Positions 30,713-41,300 of a stretch of DNA of 64,000 bases are shown piece after piece. The stretch covers positions 27,318,132 through 27,382,131 of the forward strand of contig OY754981.1 of NCBI GenBank assembly GCA_963576475.1, in the 5' to 3' direction. The stretch is from Molanna angustata. Lineage: Eukaryota; Arthropoda; Insecta; Trichoptera; Molannidae. The notes beneath the pieces are model-generated. The model was given only the letters and a program-made list of their open reading frames with translations, had not been told where the DNA came from and searched no databases. Both the position numbers and the translations under genes were made by a program. Positions within the stretch are counted from its first letter, which is position 1. Every line of letters starts with the position of its first letter.

Positions 30713-30920
30713 CCGTCGTGGGTCAATTGGTTGGGTATATGACTGCTGATCCAAAGGTCCCGGTGTCGATTCCCGGCGGAGACACAGTTTTTAATTGTGT
30801 TTTCAGTCTGGATCTGTGACATGATTCATATCGTAAGTCTCCATAATGTAGCAACTTGTTATTAATGTTTGATATAGTACCTGAAGTTGCCCGAGAAGCA
30901 ATATTAAATAAATATTATAT
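30713..30920 (+). mobile_element. SINE family 2
   Basis: GGTCAATTGGTTGGGTATAT, GGTCCCGGTGTCGATTCCCG, GGCGGAGACACAGTTTTTAA, TTTTCAGTCTGGATCTGTGA and GTAAGTCTCCATAATGTAGC, with the tail GCCCGAGAAGCAATATTAAA. The GCGTGTTAAAT segment of the full-length copy is partly deleted. Confidence 0.87.
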
Positions 30921-30960
30921 ATATGTAGTATTTCTTTAGAAAGAGACCAAATACATATAC

Positions 30961-31430
30961 TTAAGGCCTTTGTATATCCTGGATATACTGATATACACAA
31001 AAATGCACACTCAATTACCTTGTAATGTATGAAATACAAAAAAATATTATATATCACCTAATATGTTACATTTTTTCGCGAAGAAAGAGTAAAATTTAGA
31101 GTTTTTTTAAGTAGCAAGAATAGTAATTAGAATATTATAATAATACACATACTTAGCAGGTAGATTTTCATATTCTCTTTCGATAGAAGTAAAAAATCTA
31201 CGGCTTGTAGTTTTTAGTTACATACAATATTTTTTTAAACTAAAACTAAGGGTTTTACTAAAACTTATTTTACAAGAAAAGTATTAAATTCAAATTTCAA
31301 AAAAAATCATGCTACATAATAAATATGTAAATACAAACTGTTCTTTATTTCAAAGACGTATCTTTTGAGGTTACTGGGGAAACGATTTTCAAAATATACT
31401 ACCATATTATTCTCTTAAAATCCATATTAC
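30961..31430 (-). mobile_element. LINE family C 3' UTR, 5'-truncated copy
   Basis: TTAAGGCCTTTGTATATCCT at the left and CAAACTGTTCTTTATTTCAA, then AGACGTATCTTTTGAGGTTA, at the right match the 10.1-kb copy and the reverse complement of the 63.4-63.8 kb 3' UTR. No ORF portion is present. Confidence 0.75.
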
Positions 31431-31640
31431 TTTCATGTGTATGTAATAATGGGGCCCGTATATTATTTTTAATTATATAATTTCTATTGTCAGCGTGTAA
31501 AATCAAATAACAAATATGTCCGAATGTTATCTAGATTAGTGTCCATGTCAAAACGTTAATTTATTTCTATGATTGAGAACAATTATATGTGACGTGAATT
31601 TTTAAACTATTGTTTTTATTATGATTCCTATAACATCACA
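31431..31640. other. AT-rich upstream stretch, nothing assigned
   Basis: No shared repeats; lies upstream of the candidate promoter at 31.65 kb. Confidence 0.4.
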
Positions 31641-31649
31641 CGCAAACAG

Positions 31650-31750
31650 TATTTAAGCGCTGTTTGTCGCGTGACTGTCTCAGTATTTTTCAGAAATGTT
31701 TGTTTATATTTTCTTTACTTTTGAATTGTATAAATATTTGGGTAAGTACT
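31650..31750 (+). promoter_or_regulatory. Candidate core promoter with short first exon and splice donor
   Basis: A TATA-like TATTTAAG begins at 31650 and an arthropod-type initiator TCAGTAT spans 31680-31686, putting +1 (A, 31682) 32 nt after the TATA start. An ATG at 31696 opens MFVYIFFTFELYKYL, and TTGG|GTAAGTACT gives an excellent donor at 31741/31742 (46 coding nt, phase 1). This arrangement is what a short signal-peptide first exon of a small secreted-protein gene would look like. I could not find the second exon, so it may be chance. Confidence 0.25.
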
Positions 31751-32899
31751 TTAAACCATGGTATTTATTTCTGGTAAGTAAATATTAGTAATATACGTCA
31801 GTCCTTGTAGATATTGTCAAAATAAAACGATTTCGTCAAGTATCAGCGGAATTCTATGTTTTTTCTAACCCTTTAACTTCCGGGTTGTACGAAAAATAAG
31901 TATTTTCTAAATAAAAAAAAATTAAATAATTAGGTATTTTATTTTGAAAAAAAGTCATATATTATTATTTTGTGTCATTTAAAAAAAATGTATAATAAGT
32001 ACATCTTTTTGAGGAAGAAGTAGTCGCTTCCTCTCAAAAGCAAAATAAAGAGCAAAACCAAAATATCTGTAAAAAAATTAAGATTTGATATAATTCTTAA
32101 AATGTTGTAATTAATAACATTGAATAATGGACGGAGTTTTCACTGGTCAATATTGTCTGTTTTATGAATTGTGTAGACTGTTATACATCGATACTTTCTG
32201 GTTAATTTTAGATTTCTATGTATGTATAGCAAAATATGAGTTGGTAAAAGGAAAGGGTTTATTGTGTTGTATTTCCAAAATAATTTATGAAACTCAACAC
32301 TGAACCCACAAGAAAGAAGGCACCGAACATACCCCGCAATTACCGAAGAAATTATTTCTCCCACAAAGAAGACTCGCAATTTGGAATATTTTTGGTCGTC
32401 GAGACGTAATGTGGTTGCTTATAGGCAGAGAGATGTGCAACTTGCTTGTTATTGATTACAATTGCACAACTCCCGGCCTGCATGCTCGCATTGTGACAAC
32501 GATGGAATATACCTTCAGATGGAGTATACCTGCCGATGGATATTTCTTGCCCTTAATTGTATATGATTGTTGCTACTCTCTTACGATTTATTGTTAATTT
32601 CTTCCATGTTTCTTTTTCTTAATTGTGTCTAAAAATGTGAACTGAACGAGACCAGAATAATTTTGAACGAGTCTTCAATGACTTTTTAGTAAGTATATAC
32701 GGATATGTCTATGGATTTGTTTACATTTTCTCAAGTTTTAACGATTTGTTTCCTTTCAGCATTTATAAAATACGTAGGTAATTGTTGTATTTTCATGCTG
32801 CAGAATCTGTGTTTCTCTACTGTTAATATATGTTTCCGTTTCCTATTTCTAAGAAAGGTTGTCTTTTTTTCCTTGAAAACTAAAATAAAACATACATCT
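31751..32899. other. Low-repeat stretch, nothing assigned
   Basis: Sparse in recognisable repeats. CAATTGCACAACTCCCGGCC (32459) resembles ATTGCACCAGTCCCGGCC at 7638. No coding region can be supported. A TTTTTACGTTTA-like and hydrophobic 79-codon frame at 32705-32944 looks random. Confidence 0.4.
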
Positions 32900-33020
32900 T
32901 ACATACCATCACGGCATAGCCCACAATGTGGGGTAACCTTATAAAAAAGCACAACACATGCGTGCATTCCAACACACTAACCTCATTTCACCCAAATGGC
33001 ACTACATTAAAATAAAAAGG
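32900..33020 (-). mobile_element. LINE 3'-end fragment, family B (copy 4, internally deleted)
   Basis: CATACCATCACGGCATAGCC and CACAATGTGGGGTAAC are followed directly by CTTATAAAAAAGCACAACAC. The CAGCGACAGGTGTGC segment found in other copies is deleted. AATGGCACTACATTAAAAT ends the similarity. Confidence 0.7.
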
Positions 33021-33479
33021 TTATTAATGAATATAAAAAAATACGTAAACTAAATTGGCGCCCAACGTAGGGAATATGAATTTTTATTTAAATCTAATTT
33101 GGATGATGGGATTTATCTCTCTTTTGTGCCGTGTATACTATTATTTGACTGTTTTTTATGCAAAACAATTGTGGATTCATGATTTTTTTTTTAATTTTCA
33201 AAGAAATTTCTGTTATATGATTTTATTTCAAACTAAATTATTCACATATCCACATAAAATAATAAATGGTATAGTTGGAGATTTTGATATGGCTAGGAAA
33301 TCAGTAATAGTAAAAAGAACCAGAAAAACAGTAAAAAATTTATTCAAACAGCTATTGTCACATGTACTTATTATTTACCAATAAACAAATCAAAATATCA
33401 TATGAGTACATAATTCTGATATTAGTAGTATTGGTTTAATGAGTTTGGTTTATGTCTGTGATTGTCCTTGTTTCTGAAA
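33021..33479. other. 109-codon hydrophobic open frame, not recognised
   Basis: A frame at 33055-33384 reads aromatic- and Leu-rich residues ending KRTRKTVKNLFKQLL. It has no domain I recognise, and its composition follows the local AT bias. A chance frame is the default reading. Confidence 0.2.
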
Positions 33480-34380
33480 ATAGTATACGTTACTTCTTGA
33501 TTTAAACGCTATTAATACTGAAGTAGAAATTTAGATTAAAGCATTGTTGGAATATTCTTTCATTTAAAGTTTTTCGGCTCGTTAAAGTTTTTACGAAACA
33601 CCAATACACATTCAACCCTAGTTTGCAAAAGATGATGGTATAAAGAAAGGTGTAAGTGTACTTGAAATTTCGCGACATTGGGATCAACCGGTTTTGCATT
33701 ATATCAGATTTAAATTCAGCCACGACCGACTTGGGGACATAAGGCCATCATTACCAAGATTCCTCCTTTCATTCTCTCTTCTTCAAAGCTGAAAAGACCC
33801 CCAATTATTTAACCGTGCTTTTTATGAATTGCGAATGTATGTATACTTTATTTTTTACCTGACAAATCGGAATCACAATACCGGATAGACGGAAAAGTTA
33901 ATAATCTATGCATGACGAGACACAATTTGCATACTAACCCGTCAGTTCTTTTCTCCGAGTCACCCCAATTTCGTTACACGTGTTTTATTTTTCAAGGACT
34001 TGTGCAATCACCGGAATATTGAATCACAATAGTTGGCATTGAAATTCTCCCTTACCGACCCGACCCGTACTGTCCCCCCTAAAGTCGTTATAAATGTGCA
34101 TAATAATAACGAAATGTTATTTTTATTACAGTTGCACGTTTCAACTTGTAATAAATCCGCACATGTCGCTCTATGCAGTTTTGCAAATTTTGAATTCCTG
34201 TCGCACAGTGAAAATTATTGCCTGCAGTTGCAGGTATTCATAATGTTTTGAAAGATGGTGTCTCTCATAATCGGTTGGGTCTTGCTTCGTTATAATCGTA
34301 ACAAAGTTCGAATTATTTGTTGGTATTTCCCGACCGCTTCAAACCTGTATTTTTTGGCAACTATGTAGGTTTGAATAGTA
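33480..34380. other. Low-repeat, higher-complexity stretch; possible exon or regulatory DNA
   Basis: This is one of the few stretches without recognisable transposon sequence. Within it, TTATTTTTATTACAG|TTGCACG (34132/34133) looks like a splice acceptor and TGCAGTTGCAG|GTATTC (34230/34231) like a donor. They bound a 98-nt segment open in one frame (LHVSTCNKSAHVALC...). No protein family is evident. Confidence 0.2.
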
Positions 34381-35106
34381 ATCTCGAAATAATATTTATA
34401 ATCCTTTTATTCCCATTGAATTGAACCTTTTTAATTTATGTAATTCTAGCAATACTTAGGTACATCTGAGCATAGTAAATTATATTTTATTTATCACGAT
34501 TTTTTTAATGTTGACTTCTTAAACAGTGACTTGACCAACTCTCTTCATTTCAAAAGTGGAACACTTAAACAATATTTTAAAATAGCTTCACATAAGGTCT
34601 TCATTTTCTTGATATATACATAAGTATTAGGTAAGTACTTTAACAACATCTATTTTAATTTCTGAGGACGAATTTATGAAGAAATATAATTTATTGATGC
34701 AAAATGTTAAAAACTCTAAAGTTTTGGCAATCATTGTTATAGGTATAGTTATTTTATTCAGGAAAAATTTAAAGGTTATTAAAGTGAGATATTTTTCAAA
34801 TAAAATTCCTATGGCACAAAATTCGTATGTAAAAAATGTAAACATTTTTCTGTCTTTCATCATTTCTGATTTTGTTATGTTTTCCTGTATTTTATGTGAT
34901 CACATCTGCCAAAAAATTTCATAACTACCAAGCAACTCGAGGTAAAAAATAGTTTTTCACAAAATTATGTACTCGCCATTGATTTGATAGATAGACCCAG
35001 CAAGTAGTCTAATGCCCCATTTTATAAATACCTACCTACAAAAAATCAGATTATCTTGATGCATGTGTAATTTAATATTAACATAAGTTTTTATTGATCT
35101 AAGTGT
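34381..35106. other. AT-rich stretch, nothing assigned
   Basis: No repeats or convincing frames. 82- and 78-codon frames on opposite strands overlap at 34627-34924 and are composition-driven. Confidence 0.4.
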
Positions 35107-35217
35107 GATAATTTGGGAGTTCCTCAAGGATCATAACTTGGACCATTTTTTACGTTTATTTATTCAACTTAATCAATGCCCGCCTACCGATTTGCTGATA
35201 CTAAAGAAATTTTAATT
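35107..35217 (+). pseudogene. Short fragment of a LINE reverse transcriptase
   Basis: The plus strand reads NLGVPQGS, a stop, then LGPFFTFIYS, a stop, then MPAYRFADTKEIL. These match the RT motifs GVPQGSxLGPxLFxIYxND and FADDTxI, with one Asp of the catalytic pair lost. Nothing recognisable flanks it, so it is a heavily eroded copy. Confidence 0.65.
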
Positions 35218-36828
35218 TAATAATATTCACGGATAGATACTTGATTATATTTAACATTGGTAGGTCGTTAAAAACTAGTTTGTCCTTGAAACATTCTGTT
35301 ACGATTTATGTCATGGCTATAGTTTGTAACTAAAACCTTGTGATGTTCTTAGATATCTATCAGTTTTATGTGTTTTGAATCTTTTTATTGTAAACAAACA
35401 ATCAAAACAGAAACATTTAAAAACATGATCAAAACACAAAATAATACACTGATTTTCAAAAATGTAAATATCTTATTTTGAAAAGCGATTTTGGGAACAA
35501 GAAGATTCATATAAAACAAAGAAGAAACAAATACAAGAAATAGAACTAGGAGAAGAATTCACATTTTTTTTAATTTAATGTTTATAGAAAATTTAAAAAT
35601 GTGTCATTGAAAATTCAAAGATATTTAGTTTGGATTATGTATTTATCACAATGTTTATTTACTATTTGAGTCAAATCATATTTTTTTTTACGTTTTATGT
35701 TTATTTGTTTTTAAATTTGTTTTGTTACGGTGCTGGAATTCATGGATACAGGCGCATAATGTATCATCCAAATAATATAATATTTCACACAACTTTCAGA
35801 AACGAGAAAGGAATTTGGCATGTTGTTTGGAATAATAAAGAGTGCCTGGAAAGAAGACGATGAAGTTGAAGAGTGAACCAAACTAAGGATTTGTCTGGCC
35901 TCATTAACGCCCCAATCGACTTATCCAAAATCATGCGAGCAATACATAGAAATCAAGGCCTCCAAGTTTAGCCGCGAATCAATAGAACATCGAAGAATAA
36001 GCGATGTAATCTTTATCTTGTATATCTAGGGATTTTCGTATGATATATAGGTCTTCTGGGACAACGAACTCCACATTATCTCGCCATCCCTTTTCTAATC
36101 GTTTTCCTCTGGCATGTTGTCTTTTTTTTACCACGTGTGGAAGTCTTTCGCTGTTTCTTTCCTCGTGGTTGAGTGTAATCGGTTCCATTGTATAACATGG
36201 ATACTTTTGCAAAGTAAAAGTATTTTATTTAACATTTTTCTACAATATTTATTTAAGTTATGCGGTCTAATCATCTCTGTCAGATTACTGTTAAAGAATT
36301 ACACGAACGTTTTTTTTTTGTTTTAACATCGATTGTCGTTAACGGTATTCGTGATTCGTTACATTAATACATTGAAACACCAGTCACCTGGTTCGAACGG
36401 TCGAGAGTACATACAATTATAATTCACTATGGTAGGTACATACCAACCCAAACCTCGACATCGGGTCCGGAAATACGAGTAGTCTTATTGTGTGTGCTCT
36501 TCCCCAGGCGAAGAGTTCTATTGTAAATACGACATAATAGAAAAGTAGGGCTTATCCTATGCCAGAGATAACGAACCTATTCTAAAAACTGTGTCAATCT
36601 TTATCAAAAATCTACCCATTATGACTCGGACTTGATGTACTGATACACTCACTGTGTATATCGATTTTGTCATACGAGATACTCAATTTTATGAATACAT
36701 AGTAGGTAGGTACATATCTTACCTATTATTTATTTCAATATTTTTTGTTGATCGACCTCAGCTTTTTTGTCCATTTGCCAACATTAAATAATGGAAACCT
36801 TTAAGCTTATCCAAAAGTTTGCAAGATA
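35218..36828. other. AT-rich stretch, nothing firmly assigned
   Basis: A minus-strand frame (36212-35979) contains RGKRLEKGWRDNVEFVVPED, faintly like the GRGRPxxRWxDD tail of LINEs, which would make it an eroded copy. AAGAGTTCTATTGTAAATAC and nearby unique DNA at 36360-36560 show no coding signal. Confidence 0.35.
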
Positions 36829-37475
36829 ATAGTTGATATTACAGGCAAGTCAAAGTTGTGCCACATTATAGTGGATATGACAGGCAAGTCAAAGTTGTGC
36901 CACATTATAGTGGATATGACAGGCAAGTCAAAGTTGTGCCACATTATAGTGGATATGACAGGCAAGTCAAAGTTGTGCCACATTATAGTGGATATTACAG
37001 GCAAGTCAAAGTTGTGCCACATTATAGTGGATATGACAGGCAAGTCAAAGTTGTGCCACATTATAGTGGATATGTCAGGCAAGTCGAAGTTGTGCCACAT
37101 TATAGTGGATATTACAGGCAAGTCAAAGTTGTGTCACATTATTTTTATTTTATTTTATTTAATTCTGGAAACAGACAGTTATATACAGCTTGTGGGAAAA
37201 CAAAAAAAAAACAACATATATACAAAACCAGTAAAGTTCCCTAATGCTTTTGTACAATCAATGGTGGATATTACAGGCAAGTCAAAGTTGTGCTAAATTA
37301 TTGTGGATATTACAGGCAAGTCAAAGTTGTGCCAGAGTATAATGAATATTACAGGCAAATCAATGTAATGAATATTATCGACAAGTCAAAGTTGTACCAG
37401 TGTGTAGTGGATTTTACAGGCTAGTCAAAATTGTACCATAGTGTAGTGGATATTACAGGCAAGTCAAAGTTATCA
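36829..37475. repeat. 39-bp tandem array (about 14 units), interrupted once
   Basis: The unit is GTGGATATGACAGGCAAGTC followed by AAAGTTGTGCCACATTATA. Eight near-identical units are anchored every 39 bp from 36841 to 37114. After an interruption, about six more run from 37273 to 37475 with increasing divergence and one shortened unit near 37379. Because 39 is a multiple of 3, open frames (for example 13-residue HIIVDMTGKSKLC repeats) appear on both strands by construction. Confidence 0.95.
37141..37261 (-). mobile_element. Short LINE-tail insertion inside the 39-bp array
   Basis: A ~120-bp stretch beginning TTTTTATTTTATTTTATTTA and continuing ATTCTGGAAACAGACAG interrupts the array cleanly between CACATTAT and GTGGATAT. 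It resembles the segment at 63.88-63.94 kb (TTATTTTATTCGGAAACAT), i.e. a minus-strand LINE 3' tail with severe 5' truncation. Confidence 0.55.
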
Positions 37476-38576
37476 GAATATTTAACTTAATTCCGTTGAC
37501 TCCATTGAATAATTTTTTTTTTCCCATTTTTATGAATAATATTTTATTATTATACAACGCAACTGATGGTACGAGTGTCGTAGTTTCGCGATACCTGTAT
37601 TAGGGTCCTAGAGCGAACAAGACCACGTGGTGACGCTCTGACCTTGAATTTCCCCACCACGGACGTGATCCTTTGTTAGTCTTCGTTATTCAGTGACGTC
37701 ATAGTTACACATCATGCTTATAACTTTTTTACCATTTTAGTCAAGTACCTGACTTTCTTCGAGAGATTGAAATATAAAGACATAACATTTATTTATTTAT
37801 TTATTTATTTATGTTAAAGTTGGACAAAAAACAGCGTTAAGACATATTACAATACAATAGTAACATCAAGTATTAAGGCCTATTACATTTTTTTTTTTAA
37901 CATGTAACATGTATGTTTTAATATTTTTATTTTCAATATATTGCCATCCGTGATGGTTTGAAATCAAAATATACGAGTGTAGTTAGCATATTTAAAGTCA
38001 ACTTTTAATACAACCTGCGTTCGCGAGTCGGAATAATTTTTTATCTTGCCGAAAAATAGATTTTATAAAAGTATTCTCATAATTTATTTTAATGCCAATT
38101 GTTACTCTACGACGTACTTTTTTTTAATATTCGTTTTTAAGTATAGATCTCTTATAATAAGAAGAAGCAACATGTTTTGATACTGAATACCTAAGTCAAA
38201 TAAAAAAAAGTAAATTATTCAAAATGCCTATTAATTTCATGGAATCATGATCACAAAAAAAGACCATCTCATATTCCTTTTACGAAAAATTTCAAAACGG
38301 CCGCCAAACAATGACAGACTAATAGAATTCCATTGTTGTTCTTCGAGATTCGATTGGCGTGTTCTATATTTAAATTCAAATAAAAATGTTCCCGCCGACC
38401 GGAGAACGCAAGGTCATATGTCAAACTGTTTTATTGGCCGGCACGAACGTTCGAGTTTGGCTATAATACCTTGTCACTAATTTTTGTCTATGGAATAAAA
38501 CGTTTAATTGCACCCATGTGTTGTTTCATCTATGACTTATCGCGTACCGATTCATTTTGTTCTTGCTGTTGAAATT
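37476..38576. other. Low-repeat stretch with isolated GC-rich segments and one LINE-tail remnant
   Basis: 37560-37720 and 38290-38470 have higher GC than their surroundings and no repeats, with a TGACGTCA palindrome at about 37694. ATTTATTTATTTATTTATTT at 37791 followed by TGTTAAAGTTGGAC looks like a reversed LINE tail. These may be unique host DNA, but no gene can be supported. Confidence 0.35.
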
Positions 38577-38936
38577 TTAATTTAAAACATGAAATAATGT
38601 TCTGAGGAGAGATAACAGTAGCATAGTTCTCAAATGTGTAAAGAACCGCAGAGACTTCTTATCTGGGTCATATCCTACATAATATACCAAAATATGAGGT
38701 CCTCTAATTACTGTAACTGAAGTGCTAGACTGAGGGACCACGTGGACCTGGCGAAGGCAGACGTGTTGGCTGCGTAACATCTGAGAAAGGAAAGGAGTGG
38801 GGATTGTGGAAGATGTTCCGGATGGCGCAGGACTAAAAGGCATTCGCTCAAGTGATTGCCAACGTGCAGAATAAGATATTGATAAATAAACTACGTCAAG
38901 AATAACAAATATTTCTATCCTTGAAGAGTCGGGCAT
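38577..38936 (-). other. 119-codon open frame of unknown identity
   Basis: The minus-strand frame starts MPDSSRIEIFVILDVVYLSI, has a Ser/Pro/Thr-rich middle (PAPSGTSSTIPTPFLSQM) and then VIRGPHILVYYVGYDPDKKS. Its composition is more protein-like than most frames here. No family was recognised. It may be a fragment of a transposon protein or of a host exon. Confidence 0.3.
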
Positions 38937-38984
38937 AAGAGATTATCTATCGAGTCAGTCAAGGAACAAAATGCTGTTCGAAAT

Positions 38985-39070
38985 CTTAAAGCGCTGATTT
39001 TGTCCATTTTTTCTATGGGATTTGACGTTTGTATTGAACGCCGTTCTCCAAAAAAATATCGTTTTCAAAT
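38985..39070. mobile_element. Fragment of the 57.3-kb foldback MITE family
   Basis: AAGCGCTGATTTTG, then TATGGGATTTGACGTTTGTA, resembles the arm of the foldback at 57282-57461 (AAGCGCTAATTTTTTTTGTA, TGGGATTTGACGTTTGTTGT). Only one arm is present. Confidence 0.45.
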
Positions 39071-39114
39071 TCGAAGATCGTTTTGTCATCTTGGCTCTTA
39101 GACCTTGAGTAAAA

Positions 39115-39420
39115 TTATTCCAGACACGTGACTAGAGACAAAATACGAAATGAAGAGTTTATGCGCCGTACTAAGGTTGCTGTTATAATGGATCGTGTTG
39201 CTTGATTAAAGTGGCAATGGGCTGGACATTTGACCAGCCAAGGAGATACCAGAAGTGCACTCAGAATAATACAGTAGAGATCTTGAACAAATAATAAGAT
39301 TGGTCCAAGTGGCCGGTAAAATCTGGATGCGGATGGAACAGAATAGAAACGATTGGAAGTGTATGGAAGAGCCCTACATCTAACAGTGGAGGGACAAGGG
39401 CTAAAGAAGAAGAATACTTA
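39115..39420 (+). mobile_element. LINE C-terminal tail, second type (degenerate)
   Basis: The plus strand reads RDKIRNEEFMRRTKVAVIMD, a stop, then LKWQWAGHLTSQGDTRSA, matching the RxxxxIRNxxxRxRTxVxDxxxxIxxLKWxWAGH tail of RTE/endonuclease-type LINEs. Further on, MRMEQNRNDWKCMEEPYI followed by a stop and QW resembles the DRxxWRxxxEAYxxQW end. Stops and gaps show decay. Confidence 0.7.
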
Positions 39421-39429
39421 GAGAGAAAT

Positions 39430-39625
39430 GGATAGTCTGTAAAGACTTGTGATGGTCGGAAATATTCCTGGAAGAACAGCCAGAGGAAAGACACCAATAA
39501 GATGGACTGACAAGACCAAAAAAATAGCACAAACACTCCCGGATGCTGTCTACCTGGCTGCGAAAATGAAGGATTGGAGAATGAGAATGTATGTTGTGTT
39601 GCACGGTGATCCTCGAGAGTGAGGA
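39430..39625 (+). mobile_element. LINE C-terminal tail, third type
   Basis: The plus strand reads RLVMVGNIPGRTARGKTPIR, then WTDKTKKIAQTL, an AKMKDWRMRMY stretch and LHGDPRE before a stop. This resembles the GKRxRGRxPxRWxDxIKxxT..A..DRxxWRxxV..xxxxHDPR ending of another LINE group. It abuts the preceding tail, so two LINE ends lie head to tail. Confidence 0.65.
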
Positions 39626-39904
39626 CTACAATCAATGCGAGAAAAAGAGTTTTTCCTACCAATACTTTATTTCATAACATTGCTAGAATATAGCTATCGG
39701 AAAACAATTTAATTCATTCACGTGGGTGCGCAGAGCGCAAATCTGTGTATTTTTGCTCGGTCGGTATATGTGTAAACCGCCCCCCCCTCCACGGCGAAAA
39801 GGCTCATGGAGTTTGATGGAAACTATACCCAAAAGTGGAGCAAAACAACATAATGTGTCCACTTTTAAAATATTTTTTATCGTACCTAAACAAATCATGA
39901 ATAG
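39626..39904. other. Spacer, nothing assigned
   Basis: Contains a C-run (AAACCGCCCCCCCCTCC near 39775-39790). No repeat or frame was recognised. Confidence 0.4.
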
Positions 39905-40445
39905 CTCGTTTAACCCCTATTGGTATATATTATGATTTTCACTCTTCAATATTCACTCGTAGGTATATAAAATCTTTTTGTATTTCCTATTGTACATAAT
40001 TTAGTTGAGATTTCATATTGCTTGGTTGATCGAAAAGATTTTCTTATGTCTATTAACTCGTCTTTATTCACTTTGCTGTACAAAAATTTAATGAATATAT
40101 TATAGACCCCTGATAACTCCAATATTCACTCATAGATATATAAAATCTTTTTGTATTTCCTGTTGTACAGAATTTAGTTGAGATTTCACATTGCTCGTTT
40201 GGTCGGAAGAGATTTATTCACTTTGCTGTACAAAAAATTGAATGGTTCTATTATACCTAAGTCTTTGTATAACCCTTTTTGGTATATATTTTTTTACTCT
40301 TCAATATTCACTCGCGGATATATAAAATCTTTTTATACTTGATATTGTACCAAATATACTCGAGTTTTCCCGTTGCTTGGGTTGGAAGGAAGAGATATCG
40401 TTAGAGCATTTAACCTGACAATTTACTGCACATAAATTGAATATA
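39905..40445 (+). repeat. Tandem triplication of a ~175-bp unit
   Basis: CAATATTCACTC begins at 39947, 40120 and 40302 (spacing 173 and 182 bp). Each is followed by ATATAAAATCTTTTT, a TTGTAC..ATTTAGTTGAG-like stretch and a TTGCTxGxTTGGTCG-like stretch. TTCACTTTGCTGTACAAAAA closes the first two units. TAACCCxTATTGGTATATAT precedes units 1 and 3. The units are diverged, so this is an old local duplication. Confidence 0.8.
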
Positions 40446-41047
40446 TATTTGGCCAGAGATAATCTTCCTTTTTCACTGTCAGTAATAGTTCGCATTTGTA
40501 CGTCAGCGTCAGTCGCCAACATTTTGACTTACCGTTACCTACCAACGGTACAAGCAGTTTTTGAATATTATCATTCGTTATTATACATTTACCTACATCA
40601 GTATAAAGAGAATGCTCATGACTTTTTTTACCGGTTTTTAAATGAAGAAAAAAACAAGCAATTCTAATAATTCTAAAGCAATCATAATTCTTTCGCGCCG
40701 CTATTAAATTTTATTAAGTAATGGTTGAACTTGATTCAATACGAGTTTTATATTTATGTTATAGGACAATTAGCTATGCTTGACTATCAAAATAGATGTA
40801 ACAAATAGTTAAGATGAATTTTTAAGGCGCCAGGTAATATGCAACATATTTTTCTATATCATTATATTGTTAACTAAAATAAGTGGGTTATTGTCCATAC
40901 TTAAATATCCACTACTTAAATTAGGTACTATTGGGCATTTTTTTCTTCAGTAAAGTATTTTCTGGCATAGTGCATAGGTGAAATAGACCGCAAAAGATTG
41001 GAGTTCTTATCAAAGAATACTAAGTACCTTTCAAAGCGATCCATGAC
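40446..41047. other. AT-rich stretch, nothing assigned
   Basis: A 76-codon frame at 40437-40667 has no recognised domain. No repeats shared within the window. Confidence 0.4.
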
Positions 41048-41300
41048 ATGGCTTCCACGTATCTCACAGACTTCTGCATCCCTTTCATCGCAAACGAGCG
41101 ACAACAAACACTTCGGTCAGCTACCACACCCATGATTGGCAAGTTAACTGAAATAAATACAGTCAACGACACATCCTTCGTTGATTGTGCTTTTGCTATG
41201 GCTGGACCAACCTCGTGGTATTTATTACCGCCTGAACCTGAAAACTCACTTCTTCCGCGAGTCTTACAAACACCTGTAATGTATGCAAAGCGCCCTTGAG
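41048..41300 (+). pseudogene. LINE reverse transcriptase C-terminal fragment
   Basis: It reads YLTDFCIPFIANERQQTLRS, then TSFVDCAFAMAGPTSWYLLP. This matches the YLxDLCxPxxxxxGRxxLRSA...FAxAGPxxWNSLP end of LINE reverse transcriptases. The expected RTRT segment is replaced and the Trp-Asn is Trp-Tyr, so it is inactive. Upstream domains are missing. Confidence 0.6.

Noticed and set aside
36807..37296. Open frames of HIIVDMTGKSKLC and PVISTIMWHNFDL repeats, one staying open across the LINE-tail insertion
   Set aside because: The 39-bp unit is a multiple of 3, so repeats stay open in several frames on both strands at once. There are no start context, signal or conservation hints.
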